Shown here: piece by piece, positions 26,701 through 34,885 of the stretch
Layout: each line of letters starts with the position of its first letter
Numbering within the stretch: position 1 is the stretch's first letter
Source: Lysinibacillus_B sp031181585
GTDB lineage: Bacteria; Bacillota; Bacilli; Bacillales_A; Planococcaceae
Direction of reading: 5' to 3'
Assembly (NCBI RefSeq): GCF_047301505.1
Contig: NZ_CP154840.1
Location: forward strand, 930,001-994,000
DNA: 64,000 nucleotides
Notes under the pieces: generated by a model
Databases searched by the model: none
What the model saw: only the letters and a program-made list of their open reading frames with translations
Told to the model about the DNA's origin: nothing
Position numbers and translations under genes: made by a program

Positions 26701-28051
26701 GGAAGACTATGTATATCGTGCCGGAACAATCGGTACGGTTGCAGAAAAGACGGCTTATGGTTATGTAAAAGGGTATGCCAACGACAATAACTTGTCATTC
26801 CGCAATGCGGAGGTAGATCGTCTCGTTCAAGGCTGTACAGGAGTAAAACGTACAACCGGCCAGCATCCAGGGGGGATTATCGTAGTTCCTGATTATATGG
26901 ACATCTACGACTTCTCGCCAGTGCAGTATCCGGCCGATGCTCAGGATGCAGAGTGGAAAACAACACACTTTGACTTCCACTCAATCCACGATAATATTTT
27001 AAAACTTGATATTCTTGGACACGATGATCCGACCGTGATTCGTATGCTGCAGGATTTATCGGGTATTGATCCAAAAACAATCCCGACTGATGATCCTGAA
27101 GTCATGAAAATCTTTTCGACAACAGAGTCACTTGGCGTAACTGAAGAGCAGATTGGTACAAAAACAGGAACGCTTGGAATTCCTGAATTTGGTACCAAGT
27201 TCGTTCGTCAAATGCTTGAAAGTACAAAACCGACAACATTTAGTGAACTTGTACAGATTTCTGGTTTATCCCATGGTACCGATGTATGGCTTGGCAATGC
27301 GCAAGAGCTTATCCAAAACGGTACATGTGTGCTGTCAGAGGTAATCGGCTGTCGGGATGACATTATGGTTTATCTGATTTATCAAGGACTTGAACCGTCG
27401 TTCGCCTTTAAAATTATGGAATCTGTCCGTAAAGGAAAAGGGCTCACAGAAGATATGGAAGCAGAGATGCGCGATAAAAAAGTACCGGAATGGTATATCG
27501 ATTCTTGTAAAAAGATTAAATACATGTTCCCGAAAGCCCATGCTGCAGCCTATGTATTAATGGCGGTGCGTATTGCCTGGTTTAAAGTGCATTATCCAAT
27601 TCTTTACTATGCAGCGTACTTTACGGTTCGTGCAGATGATTTTGATTTGATTGCAATGACACAAGGTTCAGCGATGATCCGCCAAAAAATCGATGAAATT
27701 GCTATTAAAGGGCTTGATGCTTCTACGAAAGAGAAAAACTTAATGACAGTCCTTGAGATTGCGCTTGAAATGTGCGAGCGCGGCATGAGCTTGCAAAAGG
27801 TTGATTTGTATCGTTCGCAGGCAAGTGAGTTTATTATCGAAGGCAACACACTCATCCCTCCATTCGATGCGATTCCTGGTCTAGGTACAAACGTAGCGAA
27901 ACAAATTGTTGCAGCTCGCGAACAAGGAGAGTTCTTATCGAAGGAAGACCTACAGCGCCGCGGCCGTGTATCGAAGACGTTGATCGATTATATGGATCAG
28001 CTTGGCTGTCTGGACGGAATGCCGGATGCCAACCAATTATCGCTATTCTAA
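23729..28051 (+). CDS. polC: DNA polymerase III alpha subunit PolC (Gram-positive type)
   Basis: Main replicative polymerase. GTG 23729 is chosen because AAGGAGGGGG lies just upstream and the 1440-residue product then matches the family (1437 in B. subtilis). An in-frame ATG at 23681 would add 16 atypical residues. Domain order is N-terminal region, an OB fold near 225-330, the first half of PHP (VELHMHSPMSQMDAVTP, residues about 340-415), a 3'-5' exonuclease inserted at FDVETTG (D429, E431), and the second half of PHP. The polymerase domain follows, with a Cys4 zinc finger (CPSC..CEKC) and catalytic D969/D971 (DIDLNF). Near the C-terminus come a helix-hairpin-helix (IPGLGTNVAKQIV) and a C-terminal QLSLF beta-clamp motif. 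Confidence 0.98.
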   Translation: MTQEAKERFQLLLQQLELTDDVYMSFFEGGELSRMTVHKKRRVWQFGIIVEQILPYQVYQLMQLRMAEKFAHIAQASLSVEARTPQVTEQLVHDYWLAVIDAIDDMSPPLRNQLVKQIPIWTGNKIVANVEHDIQHMQLKAKYAERITQEYQALGFPQMPIDFQLVDPSEEMLAMQEAFYEQRRQEEERFSQQALEDFKRREKEKAENPAGVLQDRPFQLGGAIKNPEVAEIRSIVEEEGSIILEGFVFASEIKILKSGRALLEFKMTDYTDSMLIKMFSRGDDDVAMMEQLKKGMWVRVRGSIQFDSFARDMVMMARDINEIKKESRKDLAPEGQKRVELHMHSPMSQMDAVTPIDKLIGQAAKWGHPAVAITDHAVVQAFPDAYAAGKKNGIKVIYGMEANLVDDGAPIAYAEQHTALEDATYVVFDVETTGFSNVYDTIIELAAVKIQNGQIVDRFERFANPHRKLTAKIIELTHITDDMLVGQPDIEQVITEFHDFIGDAIVVAHNASFDLGFLYVAYKKAGIEGVEHPAIDTVELSRLVNPGQKAHNLKALTKKYNIELSQHHRAIYDTEATGELLLHLMKQATELGIAYHDEFNGHVGGADGYKQARPSHCTILAVDNDGLKNLFKLVSIAHTQTYYRVPRIRRSDLKKLRQGLIVGSGCSNGELFEVMMNKTPEEAEKVARFYDYIEVHPKPVYSPLIDRGVVHDEWNLEDIIRRLVKLGKKLDIPVCATGNVHYLDETDHKFRQILIGSMGGANPLNRSPLPKVHFRTTDEMLQEFEFLGPDLAKEIVVTNTRKVADMIGDVKPIKDDLYTPKIEGSDDEVTNLTYEMAHRIYGEELPEIVQARIEKELKSILGHGFGVIYLISAKLVKKSLADGYLVGSRGSVGSSLVATFMEITEVNPLPPHYVCPSCKHSEFIADGSVASGYDLPNKDCEKCGTPYKKDGQDIPFETFLGFKGDKVPDIDLNFSGEYQPQAHNYTKVLFGEDYVYRAGTIGTVAEKTAYGYVKGYANDNNLSFRNAEVDRLVQGCTGVKRTTGQHPGGIIVVPDYMDIYDFSPVQYPADAQDAEWKTTHFDFHSIHDNILKLDILGHDDPTVIRMLQDLSGIDPKTIPTDDPEVMKIFSTTESLGVTEEQIGTKTGTLGIPEFGTKFVRQMLESTKPTTFSELVQISGLSHGTDVWLGNAQELIQNGTCVLSEVIGCRDDIMVYLIYQGLEPSFAFKIMESVRKGKGLTEDMEAEMRDKKVPEWYIDSCKKIKYMFPKAHAAAYVLMAVRIAWFKVHYPILYYAAYFTVRADDFDLIAMTQGSAMIRQKIDEIAIKGLDASTKEKNLMTVLEIALEMCERGMSLQKVDLYRSQASEFIIEGNTLIPPFDAIPGLGTNVAKQIVAAREQGEFLSKEDLQRRGRVSKTLIDYMDQLGCLDGMPDANQLSLF

Positions 28052-28228
28052 GCAAGACAATCGGGTATCAATGATGTCTCAGCGTCATAGTAGCCTCAGT
28101 CAGTCGGTAGAGGGATTCCGTCCTTTTTTATTCGGACAGCAGGAGACCAATTGAAGAGACTGCCATATCCTTATTCCTTTAATCATTTTTAAAGATAGAA
28201 GACGTGTGCCGAAAGAAGTTAAAATATG

Positions 28229-28525
28229 TTCATTTGCATTATGAAATAAGGTATGCTATCCTAAATGTAATAATTTGTTGATAGGTACACAGCAAAAGAG
28301 TGGGTTTCTCCCGCTCTTTTCTGTTGTCTGAGCCTGGATGCAGATTTCCGATGACAAACAACAGCTGTTGAGACCCGAATTTCACCACTTGCTGGTGGAA
28401 TTTGTGTTTTAGTAGAGGACAAATTTTGCGTTGTTCTCTACATAAGCAAGGACATCATCTCGCTCTATTTGGGGCGAGATGTGTCTTTCTAATTACGAGA
28501 AAAATGGTGGCGTAAGGAGGATATA
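28229..28525 (+). promoter_or_regulatory. Structured leader region before rimP-nusA-infB
   Basis: The 474-base polC-rimP gap holds no ORF. A weak promoter (TTCATT 28229-28234, 17-base spacer, TATGCT 28252-28257) may start a leader. Four hairpins follow: 28294-28304/28310-28320 (11 positions), 28378-28387/28393-28402 (10), 28412-28422/28431-28441 (11), and 28451-28492, a bulged stem ending in CTTTCT. In addition CTGTTGT (28321-28327) pairs with ACAACAG (28358-28364), which overlaps the palindrome CAACAGCTGTTG (28359-28370). The first hairpin ends in TTTT and could terminate. The stretch 28052-28228 shows only a weak AGGGA/TCCT stem with a T-run after polC. Function as an attenuator or autoregulatory leader is inference. 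Confidence 0.55.
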
Positions 28526-29011
28526 ATGAGCAAGGTTACGTCAATGATCGAAGAATTGGTAACGCCCATTACAACAGAGTTAAACTTGGAGCTTGTGGAT
28601 ATCGAGTTCGTAAAGGAAGGCCGCAACTGGTTTCTTCGTGTGTATGTCGATACACCGGAAGGCGGAATTGACATCGACCAATGTGCACAAGTGAGCGAAC
28701 GGTTGAGTCTCATATTGGATGAAAAAGACCCGATTGAGCAAAACTACTATTTGGAAGTATCGTCACCTGGAGCTGAGCGCCCGATTAAAAAAGAGACGGA
28801 CTTTGAAAAAGCGGTAGGCAAGTACATCTACGTAAAAACGTATGAGCCAGTCAAAGATATGAAAGAATTCCAAGGATACTTAACCGCATATAATGAGGAA
28901 GGCTTATCCATGGAAGTCCGTATTAAAACACGCAAAGTAAATGTACAAATTGAAAAAGAAAAAGTCGCACAGGCGAGATATGCCATTGACTTTTCAGATA
29001 AGCAAATTTAG
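28526..29011 (+). CDS. rimP: Ribosome maturation factor RimP
   Basis: RimP assists 30S subunit maturation around S12/S5. The 161-residue protein has the two expected domains: the N-terminal part with LELVDIEFVKEGRNWFLRV and the Cys/Ser-rich VDIDQC-type block (DIDQCAQVSERLS), LEVSSPGAERPI at the domain junction, and a C-terminal SH3-like barrel. AAGGAGG precedes the ATG. First gene of the rimP-nusA-rnpM-ylxQ-infB-ylxP-rbfA operon, as in B. subtilis. Confidence 0.97.
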   Translation: MSKVTSMIEELVTPITTELNLELVDIEFVKEGRNWFLRVYVDTPEGGIDIDQCAQVSERLSLILDEKDPIEQNYYLEVSSPGAERPIKKETDFEKAVGKYIYVKTYEPVKDMKEFQGYLTAYNEEGLSMEVRIKTRKVNVQIEKEKVAQARYAIDFSDKQI

Positions 29012-29025
29012 GAGTGAAAACAAAA

Positions 29026-30153
29026 ATGAATAGTGATTTACTAGATGCTTTAACGGCACTGGAGCAGCAAAAGGGCATTTCGAGAGAAGTATTGATCGAA
29101 GCGATTGAGGCGGCGTTGGTAACTGCGTATAAACGCAACTTCAACCAGGCACAAAATGTGCGCGTCGACTTGAATTTAGATACAGGTTCTATGATTGTTT
29201 ATTCTCGTAAAAATGTTGTGGAAGAAGTAGAAGACGATCGTCTGGAGATTTCTTTGGAAGATGCGAAAGCAATCAACCCTGCTTATGAAGTAGATGATGT
29301 TGTGGAGCAGGAAGTAACGCCTCGCAACTTCGGCCGTATTGCAGCTCAAACTGCTAAGCAGGTTGTTACGCAGCGTGTTCGTGAAGCAGAGCGTGGCCGT
29401 ATCTATGAGGAATATGTAGATTCAGTTGATGATATCGTTGTTGGTACAATTGAGCGTCAAGACCAACGAAATATCTACTTGTCACTTGGAAAGGTCGAAG
29501 CCGCGTTACCATTAAATGAACAAATTCAAGGGGAACAATATAAACCGCAGGAACATATCCGCGTCTACATCACGAAAGTGGAACGTACAACGAAAGGTCC
29601 TCAAATTATCGTTTCCCGTACACACCCTGGTCTGTTACGTCGCTTATTTGAAAAAGAGGTACCGGAAATTTTTGACGGTACGGTGGAAATTAAGTCAATT
29701 GCCCGTGAAGCGGGTGACCGTTCAAAAATCTCGGTTTATGCGCATAATGAAGAAGTAGACCCAGTCGGTTCATGTGTTGGAGCAAAAGGTGCACGTGTAC
29801 AAACAATTGTTAACGAGCTGAACGGTGAGAAAATTGATATCGTTGAGTGGTCTGAAGATCCGATCGTTTTTGTAGCGAATGCTTTAAGTCCGTCTAAAGT
29901 ATTGGATGTACAGGTAAATGAAGAGGAAAAATCAACGACAGTTGTTGTACCGGATTACCAGTTATCACTTGCAATCGGTAAACGTGGTCAAAATGCCCGC
30001 CTTGCTGCAAAATTGACAGGGTGGAAAATTGATATTAAAAGTGAAACAGATGCCCGTGAATTAGGCATTTATCCTAGCGAAACAAGCACGTTCGTTCCAC
30101 AAATGGATGATGAAGATATCGAGTACGATTTGTACGCCGACGACGAAGAATAA
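29026..30153 (+). CDS. nusA: Transcription termination/antitermination factor NusA
   Basis: RNA-polymerase-binding factor that modulates pausing and intrinsic termination; it also autoregulates in B. subtilis. ATG 29026 is used (AGGAG 14 bases before, start MNSDLLDALTALEQQKGI as in the family) rather than GTG 29014. The 375 residues contain an N-terminal RNAP domain (1-125), S1 (135-200; VGTIERQDQRNIYLSLG), KH1 and KH2 with GSCVGAKGARV and LAIGKRGQNARLAA, and an acidic tail. It lacks the extra C-terminal repeats of proteobacterial NusA, as normal for Firmicutes. Confidence 0.97.
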   Translation: MNSDLLDALTALEQQKGISREVLIEAIEAALVTAYKRNFNQAQNVRVDLNLDTGSMIVYSRKNVVEEVEDDRLEISLEDAKAINPAYEVDDVVEQEVTPRNFGRIAAQTAKQVVTQRVREAERGRIYEEYVDSVDDIVVGTIERQDQRNIYLSLGKVEAALPLNEQIQGEQYKPQEHIRVYITKVERTTKGPQIIVSRTHPGLLRRLFEKEVPEIFDGTVEIKSIAREAGDRSKISVYAHNEEVDPVGSCVGAKGARVQTIVNELNGEKIDIVEWSEDPIVFVANALSPSKVLDVQVNEEEKSTTVVVPDYQLSLAIGKRGQNARLAAKLTGWKIDIKSETDARELGIYPSETSTFVPQMDDEDIEYDLYADDEE

Positions 30154-30295
30154 TCGGGGAAACAGTTTTTTGTGCCTGTCCAGGTGTCTTGAATAAATGG
30201 AGCCCTTTTTCTTTTGAGCCAGGGTATCACAAGGTTTCCGGCGCTAAAAACTGGAAGGCATATTGTATATTGTTACTGTAGAGAGGTGAATTCTG

Positions 30296-30574
30296 ATGTC
30301 GACAAATAAGAAGATTCCATTACGCAAATGTGTAGCCACAGGAGAAATGCTTCCTAAAAAGGCAATGATCCGTGTCGTCCGCTCGAAGGAAGGCGAAGTG
30401 TCTGTCGATCCTACGGGAAAGAAATCTGGTCGTGGTGCCTACGTATCTAAATCAGAAGAAGCAGTTGAATTAGCGCGTAAGAAACATATTTTAGAACGTC
30501 AATTAGAGGCTAACATTCCAGATGAGGTATATGAAGAATTACTCCACCTGATTCGCAGGGAGTCGATTCTATGA
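30296..30574 (+). CDS. rnpM: YlxR family RNA-binding protein (RnpM)
   Basis: Small protein of the YlxR family, recently assigned as an RNase P modulator in B. subtilis. The 92 residues have the family motifs KCVATGEMLPKKAMIRVVR, a VDPTGKKSGRGAYV loop with the conserved GRGAY, and a C-terminal helix. GAGAGGTG precedes the ATG. It overlaps ylxQ by 4 bases. The 142-base nusA-rnpM gap carries no convincing terminator. Confidence 0.94.
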   Translation: MSTNKKIPLRKCVATGEMLPKKAMIRVVRSKEGEVSVDPTGKKSGRGAYVSKSEEAVELARKKHILERQLEANIPDEVYEELLHLIRRESIL

Positions 30575-30879
30575 CCAATCAAGCTGTACTGCAATTGCTG
30601 GGATTGGCAGCAAGAGCACGTAAAGTGGTGTCTGGAGAAGAGCTAGTCATAAAAGAAATTCGTCATGGCAATGCAAAAATTGTGTTGCTTGCATCCGATG
30701 CTTCAGCGAATACTAGCAAAAAATTGACAGATAAATGTAAGTATTACAACGTTGAGTTGCATGTACTCGGGAGTCGGTATGATCTCGGACATGCCACAGG
30801 GAAAGAAGCCCGTGTCACGCTAGCTATTACAGACAGTGGGTTTGCGAAGAAAATGTCTAGTCTACTCAACGAAAAATAA
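30571..30879 (+). CDS. ylxQ: YlxQ, L7Ae/L30e/S12e-family RNA-binding protein
   Basis: L7Ae-type K-turn-binding protein of unknown precise role, always between ylxR and infB in Bacillales. The 102 residues show LLGLAARARKVVSGEELV at the N-terminus and KIVLLASDASANTSKKL, then a YNVELHVLGSRYDLGHATGK-type block matching the family's RNA-contact region. Four-base overlap with rnpM and 14-base gap to infB. Known members bind RNA; substrate not established from sequence. Confidence 0.93.
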   Translation: MTNQAVLQLLGLAARARKVVSGEELVIKEIRHGNAKIVLLASDASANTSKKLTDKCKYYNVELHVLGSRYDLGHATGKEARVTLAITDSGFAKKMSSLLNEK

Positions 30880-30893
30880 TCGGGGGTGAGCAG

Positions 30894-33158
30894 ATGAGCA
30901 AAGTTAGAGTTCATGAATATGCGAAAAAGGTAAATAAAACGAGTAAAGAAGTAATTGAACAGTTAGGAAAGCTGAACACGCCAGTGAAAAATCATATGGC
31001 TGTACTAGAGGCTGATACTGTTTCAAAACTTGATTCTGTCTTTAAGCAGAAAGCAGAACCGAAAGCAGCAACTCCTTCTAAAGCGCCTGCAAATGCACAA
31101 GCAAAAGAGCAGGGCAGAAAGCAAGAAACGCGTCCACAAGCGTCGAACCAACAACGAAAAGCAGGTAATGCTTCTCAAGCAAATCAACCATCGTCTTCGG
31201 GCGAAAAAAAGAATAAAGGTAGCCAAAATAGAAATATGACACAAAACAACAATAATAACCGCCCAGGCGGAAACAATAATAATAACAACCGTAACAACAA
31301 TAATAAAGGTGGCCAGCAACGCCGCAAGCCAGGAATTCATGGCGGAAAGCGCCGTACGCATAAGCCGCAGCAGCCGGTGCAAATGGTTCAAAAACCATTA
31401 CCAGAAAAAATTACATTCTATGAAAGCTTATCCGTTGCAGAGCTTGCAAAAAAACTTCACCGGGAGCCTTCAGAAATTATCAAAAAACTATTCATGCTTG
31501 GTGTAATGGCAACAATTAACCAAGAGTTGGATAAAGATGCAATCGAGTTAATTTGTGCGGATTACGGGGTAGAAGTAGAAGAAGAAGTACGTGTGGATAT
31601 TACAGATTTAGAAACACACTTCGAACAAGCTGAAGTAAATGAAAATGAGCTGGAAGAGCGTCCGCCGGTTGTCACAATCATGGGACACGTTGACCATGGT
31701 AAAACAACACTTCTTGACTCAATTCGTAACACAAAAGTAACGGCTGGAGAAGCAGGCGGTATTACACAGCATATTGGTGCCTACCAAGTAGAAGTAAATG
31801 GGAAAAAGATTTCCTTCCTTGATACACCAGGGCATGCTGCGTTTACAACAATGCGTGCGCGCGGTGCGAAAGTAACGGACATGGCGATTATCGTCGTAGC
31901 TGCAGATGACGGCGTGATGCCTCAAACTGTAGAAGCGATCAACCATGCGAAAGCAGCCGAAGTACCAATTATCGTAGCGGTTAACAAAATGGATAAACCA
32001 TCTGCTAACCCAGATCGTGTAATGCAGGAATTGACAGAACATGCTCTTGTTCCTGAAGACTGGGGCGGCGATACAATTTTCGTACCGATTTCAGCATTGA
32101 AAGGTGAAGGAATCGAACAGCTTCTAGAAATGATTTTATTAGTTTCGGAAGTAGCTGAACTAAAAGCAAATCCTAACCGTGCTGCGCTTGGTACAGTAAT
32201 CGAAGCTCAGTTGGATAAAGGCCGCGGTTCTGTGGCAACCTTATTAGTACAGGATGGAACATTACGTGTTGGAGATCCAATCGTAGTAGGTCATGCTTAC
32301 GGACGTGTCCGTGCAATGGTAAATGATATTGGTCGCCGTGTAAAAGAGGCAGGTCCTTCAACGCCGGTTGAAATTACAGGTCTTAATGATGTGCCACAAG
32401 CTGGAGATCGCTTCGTTGTATTTGAAGACGAGAAGACAGCGCGTTCTGTAGGTGAATCTCGTGCTATGACAGCTATTCAAGCGCAGCGTTCTGAAAAGCA
32501 GCGTGTAACGCTTGATAACCTATTTGAGCAAATGAGCCAAGGTGATGTAAAAGAATTGAACCTGATCGTAAAAGCTGACGTACAAGGTACAGTGGAAGCG
32601 ATGGCTGCATCTTTAATGAAAATTGATGTAGAAGGTGTAAATGTAAAAATCATCCATACAGGCGCAGGTGCAATTACAGAATCTGATATTTCTCTTGCTG
32701 CTGCTTCAAATGCGATTGTAATTGGTTTCAACGTTCGTCCAGATACAAACGCAAAACGTGCTGCCGAAGAGGAAGGCGTAGATATTCGTCTGCACCGTAT
32801 CATTTACAAAGTAATTGAAGAAATCGAAGCGGCGATGAAAGGTATGCTTGATCCTGAGTATGAAGAAAAAATCATCGGCCAGGCAGAAGTTCGTCAAACA
32901 ATCAAAGTATCCAAAGTGGGTACGATTGCCGGTTCTTATGTAACAGAAGGAAAAATGCAGCGTGATGCAGGCGTTCGTATTATCCGTGAAGGTATTGTCG
33001 TGTTCGAAGGCGAACTTGATTCTTTAAAACGCTTCAAAGATGATGCAAAAGAAGTCGCAAAAGGCTACGAATGTGGTATTACAATCAAAAATTACAACGA
33101 CATTAAAGAAGGCGATGTTATTGAAGCCTTCGTAATGGAAGAAATTAAACGCGCATAA
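30894..33158 (+). CDS. infB: Translation initiation factor IF-2
   Basis: GTPase that places fMet-tRNA on the 30S subunit. The 754 residues have an IF2-N motif at the start (VRVHEYAKKVNKTSKEVIEQ), a long linker, a second IF2-N-like segment (about 175-220), the G domain with GHVDHGKT (264-271), DTPGHAAF and NKMDK, then domains II-IV. The linker is unusual: residues 112-138 are dominated by Asn runs interrupted by Arg/Gly, followed by a basic Arg/Lys/Gln segment. GGGGTGAG precedes the ATG. Its stop overlaps ylxP's start. Confidence 0.97.
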   Translation: MSKVRVHEYAKKVNKTSKEVIEQLGKLNTPVKNHMAVLEADTVSKLDSVFKQKAEPKAATPSKAPANAQAKEQGRKQETRPQASNQQRKAGNASQANQPSSSGEKKNKGSQNRNMTQNNNNNRPGGNNNNNNRNNNNKGGQQRRKPGIHGGKRRTHKPQQPVQMVQKPLPEKITFYESLSVAELAKKLHREPSEIIKKLFMLGVMATINQELDKDAIELICADYGVEVEEEVRVDITDLETHFEQAEVNENELEERPPVVTIMGHVDHGKTTLLDSIRNTKVTAGEAGGITQHIGAYQVEVNGKKISFLDTPGHAAFTTMRARGAKVTDMAIIVVAADDGVMPQTVEAINHAKAAEVPIIVAVNKMDKPSANPDRVMQELTEHALVPEDWGGDTIFVPISALKGEGIEQLLEMILLVSEVAELKANPNRAALGTVIEAQLDKGRGSVATLLVQDGTLRVGDPIVVGHAYGRVRAMVNDIGRRVKEAGPSTPVEITGLNDVPQAGDRFVVFEDEKTARSVGESRAMTAIQAQRSEKQRVTLDNLFEQMSQGDVKELNLIVKADVQGTVEAMAASLMKIDVEGVNVKIIHTGAGAITESDISLAAASNAIVIGFNVRPDTNAKRAAEEEGVDIRLHRIIYKVIEEIEAAMKGMLDPEYEEKIIGQAEVRQTIKVSKVGTIAGSYVTEGKMQRDAGVRIIREGIVVFEGELDSLKRFKDDAKEVAKGYECGITIKNYNDIKEGDVIEAFVMEEIKRA

Positions 33159-33436
33159 TGATCGTATATGCGGAAATTGAATTCATCATTCAAACTGCCC
33201 ATTCGTTAAAAGAAAAGCGCGCCGTTTTACAGCGGATGATCACACGCACAAAGCAGAAGTTTAATGTTTCCGTTGCGGAAATTGACCATCAGGATGTGTG
33301 GCAGCGTACACGTTTAGCAGTCGTAACTGTCTCTTCTTCAAAAGAGGCGGCCGACCGTGAAATGAACCATGCAATACACTACCTGCAGTCAAATCCGGAA
33401 TGGGAAATGCTTGATATATGGCGTGAATATTTATAA
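33158..33436 (+). CDS. ylxP: YlxP family protein (DUF503)
   Basis: Small protein conserved between infB and rbfA; suggested to take part in ribosome assembly but no biochemical role is firm. The 92 residues match DUF503: an N-terminal strand, HSLKEKRAVLQRMITRTKQKFNVSVAEI, and LAVVTVSSSKEAADREM, ending in a WREYL tail. Its ATG shares a base with the infB stop, so it is co-translated. rbfA follows after 65 bases. Confidence 0.93.
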   Translation: MIVYAEIEFIIQTAHSLKEKRAVLQRMITRTKQKFNVSVAEIDHQDVWQRTRLAVVTVSSSKEAADREMNHAIHYLQSNPEWEMLDIWREYL

Positions 33437-33501
33437 CAGCAGCTTTACCATGTAGGTGGAAAAAGCGATATCGAATGTTTAAACAAAAGGTGGTGACATG
33501 T

Positions 33502-33846
33502 ATGTCTCTACGTTCTAACCGAGTAGCTGAACAAATGAAGAAAGAAATCGGCGAAATTATCACTCGTAAAATCAAAGACCCTCGCGTAGGCTTTGTTACC
33601 GTAACAGATGTAGATGTAACAGGCGACTTACAGCAGGCGACGGTGTATATCACATCTTTAGGCAGTGAACGTGAGCGTGCAGAAACGTTGAAAGCATTGG
33701 AAAAAGCTTCAGGCTTTATCCGATCAGAAGTCGGTTCTCGCATTCGCTTACGCCGCACACCAGAAATTTCCTTTGAATTCGACTCTTCAGTGGAATATGG
33801 AAATAAAATTGATGAACTGCTTCGTTCTTTACATGAAGACAAATAA
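33502..33846 (+). CDS. rbfA: Ribosome-binding factor A
   Basis: RbfA is a KH-type 30S maturation factor needed for 16S 5' processing and cold adaptation. ATG 33502 (AGGTGGTG upstream, N-terminus MSLRSNRVAEQMKKEIGEII) is preferred over an in-frame ATG at 33475 that would add 9 residues containing the ribosome site itself. The 114 residues include RKIKDPRVGFVTVTDVDV and the GFIRSEVGSRIRLRRTPEI KH block. A strong terminator follows and ends the rimP-rbfA operon. Confidence 0.96.
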   Translation: MSLRSNRVAEQMKKEIGEIITRKIKDPRVGFVTVTDVDVTGDLQQATVYITSLGSERERAETLKALEKASGFIRSEVGSRIRLRRTPEISFEFDSSVEYGNKIDELLRSLHEDK

Positions 33847-33849
33847 GAA

Positions 33850-33878
33850 AAAACCCGCCGCAATTTGCTGCGGGTTTT
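33850..33878 (+). terminator. rbfA terminator
   Basis: AAAACCCGC (33850-33858) pairs with GCGGGTTTT (33870-33878), with the final T-run TTTT; closes the rimP operon 3 bases after the rbfA stop. Confidence 0.9.
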
Positions 33879-33905
33879 CTTATAGTGGAAAACAATATTA
33901 ACAAG

Positions 33906-33934
33906 CGGACATTTTTTTATCAGATTGGTACAGA
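33906..33934 (+). promoter_or_regulatory. Probable truB promoter
   Basis: CGGACA (33906-33911), 17-base spacer, then TACAGA (33929-33934) preceded by TGG. It sits between the rbfA terminator and the truB ribosome site, 32 bases before the ATG, so truB-ribF probably start their own transcript. Confidence 0.45.
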
Positions 33935-33965
33935 AATGTCTTTCTAACTAAAAAGGAGCAATTTG

Positions 33966-34874
33966 ATGAACGGCATTTTACCATTATGGAAAGAACGCGG
34001 TATGACCAGCCATGACTGTGTATTCAAACTGCGAAAAATCTTAAAAACAAAAAAAGTCGGCCATACAGGCACGCTTGATCCAGGGGTAGAAGGCGTTCTG
34101 CCGATCTGCATCGGCCAGGCAACACGCATCGCTGAATATTTAACGGATGCCGGGAAAACCTATGAAGCCGTTATCTCTATCGGAAGAATGACGACAACAG
34201 AGGACGCAGAAGGAGACACAGTAGAGCAGGACACAACATATAAATCGCTCTCACGCAAGGAGATTCTTGCTGCACTTGCTGCATTAACAGGAGAAATTGA
34301 ACAGACTCCACCAATGTTCTCTGCTGTGAAAGTGAATGGTAAAAAGCTCTATGAATATGCCCGCGCTGGTCAAACAGTAGAACGGCCTACACGGAAGGTA
34401 AATATCTATGAGCTCGAGCTGCTGAGCGACGGAGACATGTTCGAAGGAGAAGAAGTAACATTCTCTATCCGCATCAAATGCAGCAAAGGGACATATATTC
34501 GTACGCTTGCTGTCCAGATTGGTGAAGTATTGGGCTACCCGGCACATATGTATGAGCTTGTACGCACTTCATCTGGAACCTTTACAAAAGAACATTGTTT
34601 AACGCTGGAACAAGTAGCAGAAAAAATGGAAACACAAGACACAAGCTTCATTCTCCCAGTTGAATATGTACTTAGTGATTATCCATATGTGGAAATTGAT
34701 GATACAAACCGCAAGCAAATTTTTAATGGACAAGTCCTGCCGGTTCATCCATTATTAGAAGTAAATGATAAATTAGTGTTTGGGGTGGAAGGGAAGGCGT
34801 TCGCGGTTTATATCAAGCATCCAACAAAGCATGGACAGATGAAACCTGATAAAATGTTCCCTGAAATCGAGTAG
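33966..34874 (+). CDS. truB: tRNA pseudouridine-55 synthase
   Basis: Modifies U55 in the T-loop of tRNAs. ATG 33966 is preferred to TTG 33963 because AGGAG at 33954-33958 then has a 7-base spacing. The 302 residues show the catalytic motif GTLDPGVEGVLP with D38, the IGRMTTTEDAEG block, SAVKVNGKKLYEYARAG, and RIKCSKGTYIRTLA, then a C-terminal PUA-like region. ribF follows 11 bases later, as in B. subtilis. Confidence 0.97.
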   Translation: MNGILPLWKERGMTSHDCVFKLRKILKTKKVGHTGTLDPGVEGVLPICIGQATRIAEYLTDAGKTYEAVISIGRMTTTEDAEGDTVEQDTTYKSLSRKEILAALAALTGEIEQTPPMFSAVKVNGKKLYEYARAGQTVERPTRKVNIYELELLSDGDMFEGEEVTFSIRIKCSKGTYIRTLAVQIGEVLGYPAHMYELVRTSSGTFTKEHCLTLEQVAEKMETQDTSFILPVEYVLSDYPYVEIDDTNRKQIFNGQVLPVHPLLEVNDKLVFGVEGKAFAVYIKHPTKHGQMKPDKMFPEIE

Positions 34875-34885
34875 GAGGCGCAGTT

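Noticed and set aside
28090..28130. tRNA D-arm-like stretch (TAGCCTCAGTCAGTCGGTAGAG) after polC
   Set aside because: There is no matching anticodon arm or T-loop sequence in the following 70 bases, so it is not a tRNA gene.
31226..31310. Short tandem AAC/AAT repeats as a CRISPR or simple repeat element
   Set aside because: They code for the Asn-rich linker of IF-2 in frame and have no spacer structure.
33261..33863. 200-codon minus-strand open frame across ylxP-rbfA
   Set aside because: It runs antisense through two conserved genes and a terminator and shows no protein features; shadow ORF.
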